Position numbers and translations under genes: made by a program. From contig NZ_JAJTSZ010000008.1 in NCBI RefSeq assembly GCF_021440195.1, positions 248,001 to 312,000 of the forward strand: a DNA stretch of 64,000 nucleotides. The letters are read 5' to 3'. Origin of the DNA: Dyadobacter sp. CY356 (GTDB taxonomy: Bacteria > Bacteroidota > Bacteroidia > Cytophagales > Spirosomataceae). Under the pieces are notes generated by a model. The model had not been told where the DNA came from. It worked only from the letters and a program-made list of their open reading frames with translations, and did no database searches. Within the stretch, counting starts at the first letter, position 1. Each line of letters opens with the position of its first letter. Shown here one piece after another: positions 8,763 through 17,510 of this stretch.

Positions 8763-9434
8763 ATGGTGAAATACATTTGGATGAAATCGTTTATAATACT
8801 TTTATTTCTGACATCCGTAAATGTCAGTCAGGCGCAGTCGTCGTTAAAAATCGCAAAGCTGAAATATGGCGGCGGGGGCGACTGGTATGCCAACAAAACA
8901 TCGCTTCCAAATCTGATCCGGTTTGGGAATTCTGAGCTTAAAATGAATATTAATCCGGTTGAAGATGTAGTGGAAGTAGGAAGCCCGGATTTGTTTACTT
9001 ATCCGTTTGTACACATGACCGGGCATGGAAATGTCGTTTTTACAGATGCAGAAGCCCGGAACCTGCGCACTTACCTGCTTGCAGGAGGTTTTTTACATAT
9101 AGATGACAATTACGGTCTGGACCCTTTTATTCGTAGGGAAATGAAAAAAGTATTTCCAGAACTATCTTTTGTTGAGCTTCCTTTTAATCATCAGATTTAT
9201 CATCTGAAATATGATTTTCCCAATGGCCTGCCCAAAGTACATGAACATGACGGCAAGTCGCCACAAGGTTTTGGCTTGATTTACCAAGGCCGTTTACTGT
9301 GCTTTTATTCTTATGAATGTGACTTGGGAAATGGCTGGGAAGATCAAAGCGTTTACAAAGATCCAGAAGAGCTTCGCCGCAAAGCTTTACAGATGGGTGC
9401 GAATCTTCTTGACTATGCATTTACCATTTTGTAA
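8763..9434 (+). CDS. Exported DUF4159 domain protein
   Basis: 223 residues from the ATG at 8763; the same frame runs back to a GTG at 8640 inside rsmE, but the 8763 start (or the ATG at 8781) gives a clean signal peptide (hydrophobic stretch followed by V-S-Q-A-Q). The mature part matches what I remember of DUF4159: Y-G-G-G-G-D-W-Y-A-N, then a T-G-H-G-N segment, a G-G-F-L-H-I-D-D-N-Y-G segment and H-Q-I-Y-H. The fold resembles a class I glutamine amidotransferase-like domain, but no reaction is known. Periplasmic location is predicted. Probably co-transcribed with rsmE. Confidence 0.82.
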   Translation: MVKYIWMKSFIILLFLTSVNVSQAQSSLKIAKLKYGGGGDWYANKTSLPNLIRFGNSELKMNINPVEDVVEVGSPDLFTYPFVHMTGHGNVVFTDAEARNLRTYLLAGGFLHIDDNYGLDPFIRREMKKVFPELSFVELPFNHQIYHLKYDFPNGLPKVHEHDGKSPQGFGLIYQGRLLCFYSYECDLGNGWEDQSVYKDPEELRRKALQMGANLLDYAFTIL

Positions 9435-9535
9435 AAAACCAAGTTAGGCATGGTATTTTAATGATGTTGTAGAATCAATATAAATAAGTCCGCAAATTAA
9501 CGCGTAATGATGGTGGAATTCTGCCTTCTCTGAAT

Positions 9536-9543
9536 TAAATTTG
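9536..9543 (+). promoter_or_regulatory. Candidate -7 element of the desaturase promoter
   Basis: TAAATTTG matches TAnnTTTG and lies 36 bases before the ATG at 9580. It overlaps an in-frame TTG at 9541, which argues that TTG is not the start codon. Confidence 0.42.
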
Positions 9544-9579
9544 TGTTATAATTCCGTATTTAACCATTATATCTTTTCA

Positions 9580-10326
9580 ATGTATATAGTTCTTGCCGTT
9601 TTTGTTGTACACTGGTACTTGTCTCTTTTTTGTCAAACATTCTTTTTGCACCGTTATTCAGCTCATAAAATGTTTATCATGAGTAAGCCATGGGAGCGGT
9701 TTTTTTATTTGTTAACCTATTTGTCACAAGGTTCTTCGTATTTAAGTCCACGTGCTTACGCCATTCTTCACCGGATGCACCATGCATTCAGTGACACTGA
9801 AAGAGATCCTCATTCTCCTCATCACACAAAAAATGTTTTTACAATGATGTGGGAGACAAAAGATATATATAATGCTGTTTTAAATCGTAAAAGAGCAATT
9901 GAAACTCAATTTGAACGCAATTATCCTGAATGGAATTTTATTGAAAAACTGGGAGATTCCTGGGCATCAAGAGCAGGTTGGGCAATTTTGTATTCAGCTT
10001 TTTATATTTTGGCATATTTGTATCTGGATATGCACTGGGCGTTTTTCTTCTTGTTGCCAATCCACTTTTTAATGGGACCAATTCATGGTGCTATTGTTAA
10101 CTGGAGTGGACATAAATATGGTTATCAGAATTTTGATAACGATGATAAATCTAAAAACTCCTTAATTTTTGATTTTCTCATGATGGGGGAGTTGTTCCAG
10201 AATAATCACCACAAACGTCCTAATTCAATCAATTTCGGCTCAAAGTGGTTTGAAGTGGATCCAACTTATCCTGTGATTAAGATGCTTAACAAGCTGAAAA
10301 TTATTGAGATTCGTAAGAAAGCGTAG
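9580..10326 (+). CDS. Acyl-CoA/acyl-lipid desaturase (membrane di-iron)
   Basis: 248 residues from ATG 9580. Three histidine boxes of the fatty acid desaturase superfamily are present: H-R-Y-S-A-H at residues 24-29, H-R-M-H-H-A near 61-66 and N-N-H-H-K-R-P-N near 209-216, spaced by membrane helices. It likely introduces a cis double bond (delta-9 type) into acyl chains of membrane lipids at the inner membrane. The frame also extends upstream to TTG 9541, but that would put the start inside the putative -7 promoter box. Stand-alone gene followed by a hairpin terminator. Exact regiospecificity cannot be read from sequence. Confidence 0.85.
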   Translation: MYIVLAVFVVHWYLSLFCQTFFLHRYSAHKMFIMSKPWERFFYLLTYLSQGSSYLSPRAYAILHRMHHAFSDTERDPHSPHHTKNVFTMMWETKDIYNAVLNRKRAIETQFERNYPEWNFIEKLGDSWASRAGWAILYSAFYILAYLYLDMHWAFFFLLPIHFLMGPIHGAIVNWSGHKYGYQNFDNDDKSKNSLIFDFLMMGELFQNNHHKRPNSINFGSKWFEVDPTYPVIKMLNKLKIIEIRKKA

Positions 10327-10345
10327 AAGAAATTAAAAAAATATA

Positions 10346-10381
10346 GGGCAGTGGACATTTATTGTTTACTGCCTTTTTTTT
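10346..10381 (+). terminator. Intrinsic terminator after the desaturase gene
   Basis: GGCAGT/ACTGCC stem with a 15-base loop followed by eight T residues (10374-10381). Confidence 0.75.
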
Positions 10382-10450
10382 GTTGATAAAGTATTAAAGT
10401 TTGTAATTACTTTTTATCTGTAAACGCAGAATTCTCTTACTGGCTACAAA

Positions 10451-10486
10451 AAACTTTGGCAGGTGTGAGAAACACCTGCCAAGTTT
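10451..10486. repeat. Long intergenic hairpin, REP-like
   Basis: Near-perfect stem in which TGGCAGGTGT pairs with ACACCTGCCA across a 5-base loop, extended by AAACTT/AAGTTT with one bulged T. No T-run follows, so it looks more like a dispersed palindromic repeat than a terminator. The rest of 10382-10613 shows nothing I recognise. Confidence 0.6.
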
Positions 10487-10613
10487 GCTTATTAACACCA
10501 CAAAAAATGAAATCTAATTTTACGCGTTCAACGAAATAGTCTGACGCTTAAAAGAACATTACAAATAAAACATGTAATGCTTAAGATGGACTTAAGGATA
10601 AATTAGAATTTGC

Positions 10614-11987
10614 TTAGAGACGAATAAAATCGATAATAAACGTCGTGCCCTTTGGCTGATTGGTCTGGATGGAGACATATCCGTTATGCAGTTTGACAAT
10701 TCTTTCGACCAATGAAAGCCCTATGCCATAACCTTTTACATTGGCCGTGTTGTCGCCACGGTAAAAGGGCTGAAAAATAAGATTTTGGTCCTGTTCCGGA
10801 ATCCCCTTGCCATTGTCAGCAAAGCGCAGATTAAGTTTTTTAAATGATGCATGTAAAGTAATCGTCACCATCTGGTTTTCGGAGAACTTGCAGGCATTAT
10901 CCATCAGATTCAAAAAAGCTGTTTTTAATAAAGTCGAATTTCCTGCAATTTCCAGCCAGGTATCGTCGTCGGGGAGTTCATCCAGATTGAGCTGGATATT
11001 ATAGGCAGGGTTTGCCTGGCTCAGACTCTGCCGGCAATCCCAGAGTAAATCATCAATCCGGACAATTTCTGTCAGAAGGTCGCGCTGGTCTTCACTTACC
11101 TTTGCCAGTTCGAGTAAAGTATTGGAAAGTTGGGCAAGTTCCTGGACATCTTCAAGCACAGATTGAATTGTAACCTGATAATCACTCGTACTTCGCTCTT
11201 TGAGCATACTTACTTCAAGCTGGGATCTTATTTTTGTCAATGGATTTTTAAGCTCATGTGAAACATTGGCTACAAATATTTTCTGCATTTGAAAAGCCGT
11301 TTCAATCCGTTCTAAAAGTTTATTGAAAGTGGTTGATAACCGTCCTATTTCATCTTTCTGATTTGGGATCTCCAACCTTGTATCCAGCTTCTGAGGAAGA
11401 ATACCTTCCACGGCATTCATTACTTTTGAAATAGGTCTTAAAGCACGTTTGGCAAAAACCCATCCGGCAAGTCCTACAATGGCCGTTACGATAAGATAAA
11501 GCACCGTAAGAAGCGTATTTAAATTTGATAAATTAGCCTGCCCATACAAATCCTGCGCACCCAACATAACCACGGCACGGTTGAAGGGATATTTATAATA
11601 AAGTCCAACAACTTTATAATCTCCATCTGTATACCGGATTTCCCCGGATTTTCTGATTTCGTCCAGCCAGTAATTTGAAACGTGAATTGATTTGGTGACA
11701 GCGTTCGTATTGGTATAGATCAGTCTGTTTTTTTCATCAAAAATCAGAATGTTTTCATTGTAGATCAGGTCACGGTTTGAGCCTTCCAGTGCCCGTAAAA
11801 CTTCTGTATTAACTTGTGGGACTTTTAGTAACAGCTCGGCAGTAGATTTTGCTTTTGACCTTAACCTATCGTAAAAATCTTCCGTTACGTTATTGTAGGT
11901 AAAATAATAAATTGCAAAAAATGTAACCAATAAAATGCCGCTTACAAGCAGGGAAAACTGGATCGTAAGTCGGGTACGGATCTGCAT
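10614..11987 (-). CDS. Sensor histidine kinase (HAMP, HisKA, HATPase)
   Basis: 457 residues. N-terminal helix (residues about 10-30), periplasmic sensor segment to about 155, second helix near 160-180, HAMP linker, dimerisation/phosphoacceptor box V-A-N-V-S-H-E-L-K-N-P-L with His near 244, and ATPase motifs N box D-N-A-C-K-F near 361, G1 D-N-G-K-G-I-P and G2 G-Y-G-I-G-L-S-L. Autophosphorylates and passes the phosphate to the response regulator encoded 3 bases upstream in the same transcript. The signal is unknown; the periplasmic part is not a family I recognise. CusS/ArlS-like architecture. Confidence 0.9.
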   Translation of the reverse strand: MQIRTRLTIQFSLLVSGILLVTFFAIYYFTYNNVTEDFYDRLRSKAKSTAELLLKVPQVNTEVLRALEGSNRDLIYNENILIFDEKNRLIYTNTNAVTKSIHVSNYWLDEIRKSGEIRYTDGDYKVVGLYYKYPFNRAVVMLGAQDLYGQANLSNLNTLLTVLYLIVTAIVGLAGWVFAKRALRPISKVMNAVEGILPQKLDTRLEIPNQKDEIGRLSTTFNKLLERIETAFQMQKIFVANVSHELKNPLTKIRSQLEVSMLKERSTSDYQVTIQSVLEDVQELAQLSNTLLELAKVSEDQRDLLTEIVRIDDLLWDCRQSLSQANPAYNIQLNLDELPDDDTWLEIAGNSTLLKTAFLNLMDNACKFSENQMVTITLHASFKKLNLRFADNGKGIPEQDQNLIFQPFYRGDNTANVKGYGIGLSLVERIVKLHNGYVSIQTNQPKGTTFIIDFIRL

Positions 11988-11990
11988 GAT

Positions 11991-12668
11991 TTACTCGATT
12001 TTAAGCACATAGCCCATTCCAAACTGCGTATGAATCAGTTTAACCGGGTAATCTTTGTCAATTTTTTTACGAAGGTAATTGACATAAACCTCAATGACAT
12101 TGGTTCCGGTATCAAAGCCGATGTCCCAAACCTGCTCAGCAATTTCAACCTTCGACACAACACGTCCCTGATTTCTGATCAGATAAACAAGAAGATTAAA
12201 TTCCCTGGCGGTTAAATTGATTTTATTTCCGGATCTGTGCACCGTCTTGGCATCCATGGAAACTTCAATATCAGCAAAACGCAATATCTGTGCAGTTTGA
12301 GAAATAGCAGAGCCACGTTTGGTCAACGCACGAACGCGGGCCAGTAATTCTTTGAATTCAAAGGGTTTGACGAGGTAATCGTCTGCGCCGGCGTCCAGTC
12401 CTGTTACTTTATCGTCGGTTGAACCTAGTGCCGTCAGCATTAAAATCGGGGTTTCATCACCTGAATGACGTAGTTCCCTGCAAAGTTCTATTCCGTTGAT
12501 ACCAGGAATGATAATGTCACTGATAATTAACTGATAGCCGCCCTTTTTTGCCAGTTGTTTTCCGATCAGCCCGTCGTAGGCAATATCAACCTCATAACCA
12601 TTTTCTTCAAGACCCTGTTTGAGGGACTGGACGGTTTTCGGTTCATCTTCTATCAGTAGTAATTTCAT
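11991..12668 (-). CDS. OmpR/PhoB-family response regulator
   Basis: 225 residues. Receiver domain with acidic pocket E7-D8, phosphoacceptor D51 (I-I-S-D-I-I-I-P-G) and the conserved Lys of L-V-K-P-F-E-F near 101; winged-helix DNA-binding domain near 130-225 with the T-A-R-E-F-N-L-L segment and the C-terminal G-M-G-Y-V hairpin. Partner of the downstream kinase (gap 3 bases). Its ATG overlaps the stop of the upstream nucleotidase gene by 4 bases, implying translational coupling. Confidence 0.93.
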   Translation of the reverse strand: MKLLLIEDEPKTVQSLKQGLEENGYEVDIAYDGLIGKQLAKKGGYQLIISDIIIPGINGIELCRELRHSGDETPILMLTALGSTDDKVTGLDAGADDYLVKPFEFKELLARVRALTKRGSAISQTAQILRFADIEVSMDAKTVHRSGNKINLTAREFNLLVYLIRNQGRVVSKVEIAEQVWDIGFDTGTNVIEVYVNYLRKKIDKDYPVKLIHTQFGMGYVLKIE

Positions 12669-13198
12669 TTATTGGGTAAGAATAATTCTGATACTTCCTG
12701 CCAGCTCGACACACGCCGAAATGTTTTGTCAGAAAGATTGTGTGTTGCTGTGAATAATATTCCTTCACCTTTGAAAGCATTCAAATTGCGAACCTGGTCG
12801 TCAATAAGATAATCAGAATGAATGATACTTTTATGACCACAAAAAACAATATTGGTCCAGGGTATAAAACTGAAATGTTTTTGCAGCCAGTCAAATTTAT
12901 CTTTAAACGAATTTGGAAATTCCATCGCAGCTGTCGCTACATAGATTTCGTAAAAGCTCGAAAGTTTGAGGATCGTTTCCCTTGCGTCCTTTTTAACCGG
13001 AATATCAGCGAAGAAACCCGGTTCGTTCATGATTTTATTTAATCTTGTCAACTGTTTGGGATGAAGTAATTGCCTCAGCGGCTTTGTATCAAAATCTTTC
13101 TGAGTCAAAGCTGTATCAAAATCTTCCAAAACAATGCCAGCCAGCTTTTCGTATGTGTCGGCCATCACATCATCCATATCCAAAGTAAGTCTCAGCAT
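12665..13198 (-). CDS. 5'(3')-deoxyribonucleotidase-like HAD phosphatase (NT5C family)
   Basis: 177 residues. HAD catalytic motif I D-M-D-D-V-M-A-D-T at residues 7-15 (nucleophile D7, acid/base D9), motif II around V-A-T-A-A near 89, and motif III/IV L-I-D-D-Q near 131-135. Members dephosphorylate deoxynucleoside monophosphates in the cytoplasm. It begins immediately after the stop codon of the E2 gene (0-base gap) and overlaps the response regulator by 4 bases, so it is locked into that operon. Substrate preference is inferred from the family. Confidence 0.85.
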   Translation of the reverse strand: MLRLTLDMDDVMADTYEKLAGIVLEDFDTALTQKDFDTKPLRQLLHPKQLTRLNKIMNEPGFFADIPVKKDARETILKLSSFYEIYVATAAMEFPNSFKDKFDWLQKHFSFIPWTNIVFCGHKSIIHSDYLIDDQVRNLNAFKGEGILFTATHNLSDKTFRRVSSWQEVSELFLPNK

Positions 13199-14503
13199 TT
13201 AGACGAGTGTTCTATGGGCATCAAAATTTTCAAGATAATCAGAAACCCTTTTTACAAACATTCCACCCAATGAGCCGTCCACGACGCGGTGGTCATAGGA
13301 GTGTGATATAAACATCAGACTTCTGATACCAAGCAAATCTCCCTGCAAGGTTTCGATAACGGCAGGTTTCTTCTTAATTGCACCAAAAGCCATAATAGCA
13401 ACCTGCGGCTGAACAATGATAGGAGTTCCCATCAAATTACCAAAAGCACCAATATTGGATACAGTGTAAGTTCCACCTGCGAGGTCGTCGGCTTTCAATT
13501 TATTCTCTCGTGCTCTTTTTGCCAGTTCATTGACCTTCCGGGCTAAACCCGCCAGGTCATACTGGTCAGCATGATGAATTACGGGCACTATCAGATTTCC
13601 ATCAGGTAAGGCAACGGCCATGCCAATGTTGATATCTTTCTTTTTAACAATATTATCGCCTTCAACAGAAATATTGATGAGCGGATAATCTTTTATGGCT
13701 TTAACAACAGCCTCTATCAGAATCGGTGTAAAAGTGATACTGTCACCTGATTTTTTTCTAAAATCATTTTTAATCGCATCTCTCCACTTTACAATGGTGG
13801 TCATGTCAGTTTCTATAAAGGAAGTAACGTGGGCAGAAATGCGTTTGGATTCACTCATACGCGAAGAGATCATCTTACGCATACGATCCATTTCTATAAT
13901 TTCGGTGGAACCGTTTAAAGAAGTCGCTTTGACCGGAACAGTTTGAACAGGTTCAATTTTAGCATTTGTCCGATTTGTCAGATACGAAAGAATATCGTTT
14001 TTAGTAATACGGTTTTCTGCTCCGGTACCTTGAATGCTGGCCAGTTCCTGTGCACTTAAATTTTCCTCCCGGGCAATACTTAATACCAGTGGAGAATAAA
14101 ATGCGCTTGACTCAGAACCACTTTTTAATAATAGTTCAGCTTCAACGGTTTCAGACGTTTTGCGGACGGCATTATGGATATCTTTTTCAAGAAATGCGAC
14201 GGCATCAAAACCAGGATCGTCAAAGTTTGTATGAGGAGGATCATCCTGAGATTCTTCACCTTCTTCCACCTGAATATTTGCCACCGGACTGCCAATCGCA
14301 ACGACATCACCTTCTTTGACAAGCCATTCAATTAACACACCGGAATAGGGCGAGGGAACTTCCGTATCCACCTTATCTGTGGCTACTTCAAGAACAGAAT
14401 CATCAGCCGTAATTGATTCGCCCGCTTTGTTCAGGAGGGTCAAAACGGTGCATTCCATGATACTCTCGCCCAGAGCGGGCATTAACATTTCAATTATTTT
14501 CAT
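13199..14503 (-). CDS. Dihydrolipoamide acyltransferase (E2) of a 2-oxoacid dehydrogenase complex
   Basis: 434 residues. Lipoyl domain at 1-80 with the lipoylated Lys44 in A-T-D-K-V-D-T; a linker; a peripheral-subunit-binding domain near 135-175 (S-P-L-V-L-S-I-A-R-E and a later G-A-E-N-R-I-T-K-N-D); and the catalytic acyltransferase domain with S-Y-D-H-R-V-V-D-G near the C-terminus. It transfers the acyl group from lipoamide to CoA. The E1 and E3 subunits are not in the window. Substrate could be a branched-chain 2-oxoacid, pyruvate or 2-oxoglutarate; the layout is most like the branched-chain type. Translationally linked to the deoxyribonucleotidase gene downstream. Confidence 0.88.
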   Translation of the reverse strand: MKIIEMLMPALGESIMECTVLTLLNKAGESITADDSVLEVATDKVDTEVPSPYSGVLIEWLVKEGDVVAIGSPVANIQVEEGEESQDDPPHTNFDDPGFDAVAFLEKDIHNAVRKTSETVEAELLLKSGSESSAFYSPLVLSIAREENLSAQELASIQGTGAENRITKNDILSYLTNRTNAKIEPVQTVPVKATSLNGSTEIIEMDRMRKMISSRMSESKRISAHVTSFIETDMTTIVKWRDAIKNDFRKKSGDSITFTPILIEAVVKAIKDYPLINISVEGDNIVKKKDINIGMAVALPDGNLIVPVIHHADQYDLAGLARKVNELAKRARENKLKADDLAGGTYTVSNIGAFGNLMGTPIIVQPQVAIMAFGAIKKKPAVIETLQGDLLGIRSLMFISHSYDHRVVDGSLGGMFVKRVSDYLENFDAHRTLV

Positions 14504-14578
14504 ATTGTTCTATATTTCATCTCCACAATCTATCGCCACGATATTATGAATTATCTAAATTTTTTAAGGTTTCAATTT

Positions 14579-15847
14579 TCAATTTTTATCGGCTTCTGTT
14601 TTTAAGATTGTTTTTCTCAACAAATTTAAAACATAGCTCGATGTCAGCTCAATATTTACTTTTCTGTCGTTTCTTAACGTTAAAAGTTGTGTGACGGTTT
14701 CTTTTGGTGTTGCACATGCAATCCAAACCGTTCCGACTGGTTTTTCAAGTGTCCCACCGTCCGGACCGGCAATTCCGGTGGTCGAAATGGCGTAGGTTGT
14801 GTTTAACTTCCGGCGTGCACCTTCTGCCATTTCACGCGCAGTTTGTTCACTTACTGCCCCAAAGTCTTCCAGCGTTTGTCTGGAAACGCCCAAGATATGC
14901 ATTTTTATTGCATTGCTATAACTGATTACAGAACCTTGGTAATAACGCGATGAGCCAGGAATATTTGTTATTTGATTTGCTACAAATCCACCTGTGCAAC
15001 TTTCGGCTGTGGAAACGGTTGAATCGCTTTCCAGAAGCAATTTTCCAATTACAGTTTCCAGTTCGTCTGCATCATATCCAAAGATAAATTCCTGGATCAT
15101 GGGAACAAGCTGATCTACTTGTTCTTTTAGTTCCGCATCCATGGTGGCCTGGTTATCGCCTGTTGCGGTTAATCTCAATTTCACCTGTCCAAAGTGGGGA
15201 AGATAAGCCAGTTTGATATGAGGTGGCAAAGCATCCTCCCAGTCAGCTATTTTTTCTGCCAGAAAGGATTCACCGATGCCGATCGTGCGTATTATTTTAT
15301 GTGTAATAATGTTAAAAATGAAACGCTCCTTCAATTTTGGCAGAATGGCGTGCGTCATCAGGCTTTTCATTTCATAAGGAACGCCGGGGAGAGATACATA
15401 GATAACCCCGTCCTTCTCGAACCACATACCCGGCGCCGTGCCCCAGAGATTTGGAATGTAGGTACAGTTTTCCGGCAGTGCCGCCTGTTGCTTATTCAGT
15501 TCCGTCATTTCTCTACCACGTTTGGCAAAAAAGTCTGTAACCAGAGCCAGGGCATCCTCATTTATTTTTAATTCAGTATCAAAATATTTACAGAATGTAT
15601 GTTTTGTTATGTCATCTTTTGTCGGGCCAAGTCCACCAGTTACGATAATAACATTAACTCTTTGGCTGGCTTCCGTCAATGCTGCAATGATATCTTCCTG
15701 CAAATCGCCGACAGAAGTTTTTCTAACCGGACGAATTCCTATGCCAGTTAATTCAGAGCCAATCCATTGTGTATTTGTATCTGTGATTTGTCCAAAAAGA
15801 ATTTCATCACCTATGGTAATTATTTCCGCCCTGATAATGGGATTCAT
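14579..15847 (-). CDS. cinA: CinA: molybdopterin-binding-like domain plus nicotinamide nucleotide amidase
   Basis: 422 residues. N-terminal MoCF/COG1058 domain with A-E-I-I-T-I-G-D-E-I-L-F-G at the start and V-T-G-G-L-G-P-T-K-D-D near residue 70; C-terminal PncC/CinA domain from about 255 with S-T-A-E-S-C-T-G-G and T-G-I-A-G-P-D-G-G. The family deamidates NMN to nicotinate mononucleotide in pyridine-nucleotide recycling and cleaves ADP-ribose-type compounds. Cytoplasmic. ATG at 15845-15847. It precedes the E2 gene by 75 bases on the same strand and may lead the operon. Confidence 0.92.
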   Translation of the reverse strand: MNPIIRAEIITIGDEILFGQITDTNTQWIGSELTGIGIRPVRKTSVGDLQEDIIAALTEASQRVNVIIVTGGLGPTKDDITKHTFCKYFDTELKINEDALALVTDFFAKRGREMTELNKQQAALPENCTYIPNLWGTAPGMWFEKDGVIYVSLPGVPYEMKSLMTHAILPKLKERFIFNIITHKIIRTIGIGESFLAEKIADWEDALPPHIKLAYLPHFGQVKLRLTATGDNQATMDAELKEQVDQLVPMIQEFIFGYDADELETVIGKLLLESDSTVSTAESCTGGFVANQITNIPGSSRYYQGSVISYSNAIKMHILGVSRQTLEDFGAVSEQTAREMAEGARRKLNTTYAISTTGIAGPDGGTLEKPVGTVWIACATPKETVTQLLTLRNDRKVNIELTSSYVLNLLRKTILKTEADKN

Positions 15848-15914
15848 AAATGCGAATTTGAATGAATTGAACCGTTTATTTTTCCAAAAATAAGTAAAAT
15901 TAATTGTTATTGAT

Positions 15915-15922
15915 TACGTTTG
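15915..15922 (+). promoter_or_regulatory. Candidate -7 element for the DUF4197 gene
   Basis: TACGTTTG matches TAnnTTTG, 31 bases upstream of the ATG at 15954. It lies before the in-frame GTG at 15930, close enough to disfavour that start. Confidence 0.4.
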
Positions 15923-15953
15923 AAACTTAGTGTGTATTAAACAGAGTAACCCA

Positions 15954-16688
15954 ATGAATCGTAAAATATTATTAATTGTCTTTCTATGGATTTCATGTAG
16001 CTGTGCTTCAATGGCTCAGTTCAATCTTGGAAAGGTACTTGACTCATTTAAAAAACCGGAAGGAACTTCCTCGTCATTATCCAACGCTGATATAGTAAAA
16101 GGTTTGAAAGAAGCATTGACAGTCGGAATCAGCAAGGGATCTGCCGAAGCGTCCAAGACGGATGGATTTTTTAAAAATGAACTGATAAAAATTGTTGTAC
16201 CGCCGGAAGCTCAGAAAGTTGCAGAAACACTTCGGAAACTTGGATTAGGCAAGGAAGTTGACAAATTCACACTTTCGCTAAACCGGGCTGCTGAGGATGC
16301 TGCTAAAAAGTCCAAGCCTATTTTTGTGAAGGCGATCACTTCGATGACCATAACAGATGCCCTTGGTATATTGAAAGGACAGGATGACGCGGCGACGAAA
16401 TATCTTCAAAAAACAACAAATCAGGATCTTTACAATACTTTTTTTCCTGTTGTTGACAGTACATTGAATTTGAATAAAGCGACGCAGTATTATGCTGATC
16501 TTGTAAAAACTTACAATGAAATTCCATTGGTGAAAAAGGTAAATCCCGATTTGAAAGGATATGCAACACAGAAGACAATTGACGGACTTTACACCTTAAT
16601 TGCACAAGAAGAAAAGAAAATCAGAAAGGATCCGGTGGCCAGGGTAAGTGATATTTTGAAAACAGTTTTCGGACAATCGGCTAAGTAA
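15954..16688 (+). CDS. Exported DUF4197 domain protein
   Basis: 244 residues from ATG 15954 (an in-frame GTG at 15930 is less likely because no signal peptide would start there). Signal peptide: hydrophobic L-L-I-V-F-L-W-I-S followed by A-S-M-A-Q, so signal peptidase I is favoured, although two cysteines sit just before the cleavage region. The mature protein matches DUF4197: D-I-V-K-G-L-K-E-A-L near residue 45, G-F-F-K-N-E-L-I-K-I near 77, A-I-T-S-M-T-I-T-D-A near 128. Largely helical; function unknown. Predicted periplasmic or surface-associated. Confidence 0.82.
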   Translation: MNRKILLIVFLWISCSCASMAQFNLGKVLDSFKKPEGTSSSLSNADIVKGLKEALTVGISKGSAEASKTDGFFKNELIKIVVPPEAQKVAETLRKLGLGKEVDKFTLSLNRAAEDAAKKSKPIFVKAITSMTITDALGILKGQDDAATKYLQKTTNQDLYNTFFPVVDSTLNLNKATQYYADLVKTYNEIPLVKKVNPDLKGYATQKTIDGLYTLIAQEEKKIRKDPVARVSDILKTVFGQSAK

Positions 16689-16723
16689 CGAACCTGAAAC
16701 CACGAGGTGTTGTTACTTTATCT

Positions 16724-16731
16724 TACTTTTG
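16724..16731 (+). promoter_or_regulatory. Candidate -7 element of the gldC promoter
   Basis: TACTTTTG matches TAnnTTTG, 21 bases before the gldC ATG. It overlaps the in-frame TTG at 16729, which is therefore not a plausible start. Confidence 0.45.
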
Positions 16732-16752
16732 CGAAAAATATTTAATCCTTTT

Positions 16753-17094
16753 ATGAAAAATTCTGAGATTCATTTCACCGTTGAACTTGATAATCAAAAC
16801 GTACCTGATAAAATCCACTGGTCGGCGACCGACAATCCTAACGAAGGAATCAATGACACACGGGCAATAGCGATTGCTGTCTGGGATCATTACCACAGAG
16901 GTACTTTAAAAATTGACCTTTGGACAAAAGATATGGAGGTTTTTGAAATGAAACGTTTTTATATTGAAATAATGAGCGGTATAGCTGATACTTTGCTGAC
17001 TGCTACCAATGATACAGTAATGGCAGACGCCATTGAAGGCGTTTGTGAAACACTGAGTAAAAAACTGGATGAGGAAATGAAGGCCGCGAAGTAA
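16753..17094 (+). CDS. gldC: Gliding motility protein GldC
   Basis: 113 residues from ATG 16753 (M-K-N-S-E-I-H-F-T-V). The sequence fits the small Bacteroidota GldC family: N-V-P-D-K-I-H-W-S-A-T-D near residues 18-29, I-A-V-W-D-H near 46, L-K-I-D-L-W-T-K-D-M-E-V near 56-67, and a helical C-terminus. GldC was found by genetics of gliding in Flavobacterium johnsoniae, where it supports gliding without being a core T9SS channel subunit; the biochemical role is unknown. Many non-gliding Bacteroidota keep it. Followed by a terminator. Confidence 0.85.
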   Translation: MKNSEIHFTVELDNQNVPDKIHWSATDNPNEGINDTRAIAIAVWDHYHRGTLKIDLWTKDMEVFEMKRFYIEIMSGIADTLLTATNDTVMADAIEGVCETLSKKLDEEMKAAK

Positions 17095-17119
17095 TTTAGT
17101 GTTTCGTTATAAAGTAAAG

Positions 17120-17141
17120 AGCGGTCTTTGGCCGCTTTTTT
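17120..17141 (+). terminator. Intrinsic terminator after gldC
   Basis: AGCGGTC/GGCCGCT stem (one G-T wobble, 3-base loop) followed by six T residues. Confidence 0.85.
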
Positions 17142-17150
17142 AGTTTTTTA

Positions 17151-17510
17151 TCATTTCAATTCCTCCAAAGCCATTTTATCCTTCTTCGGCAAACTGTCAA
17201 CAATCAGCTCATAAGAATCCTTAATCCAGCTATATAAAAGTTCACTGGGAATACTACCGGTAATGTGGACCGTATTCCAGTGCTTTTTACTCATGTGATA
17301 TCCCGGCAAAACGTCAGAATATTTTTCACGCAATTCTTCGGCTTTTTCAGGATCACATTTTACGTTGAACTGAGGTGTTGCCGAGTCCATTGGTGTTAAG
17401 AGAAACACTTTTCCCATCACCTTAAACACAAGCGTATCAGGTCCGAAGGGAAGCTCTTCTACCGCACCGGGCAACGAAAGACAAAAATTTCTGATCGATT
17501 CTAAATTCAT
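17151..17510 (-). CDS. MmcQ/YjbR family protein
   Basis: 119 residues from ATG 17508-17510; the reading frame stays open upstream but that part belongs to the preceding small gene. Family features: short CyaY-like fold, F-C-L-S-L-P-G-A-V-E-E near residue 7, P-F-G-P-D-T-L-V-F-K-V-M-G-K near 20, F-N-V-K-C-D-P near 45 and the H-W-N-T-V-H-I near 72. YjbR relatives are called DNA-binding on structural grounds only. Its ATG overlaps the TGA of the upstream 59-residue gene by 4 bases, so the two are translationally coupled. Confidence 0.85.
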   Translation of the reverse strand: MNLESIRNFCLSLPGAVEELPFGPDTLVFKVMGKVFLLTPMDSATPQFNVKCDPEKAEELREKYSDVLPGYHMSKKHWNTVHITGSIPSELLYSWIKDSYELIVDSLPKKDKMALEELK

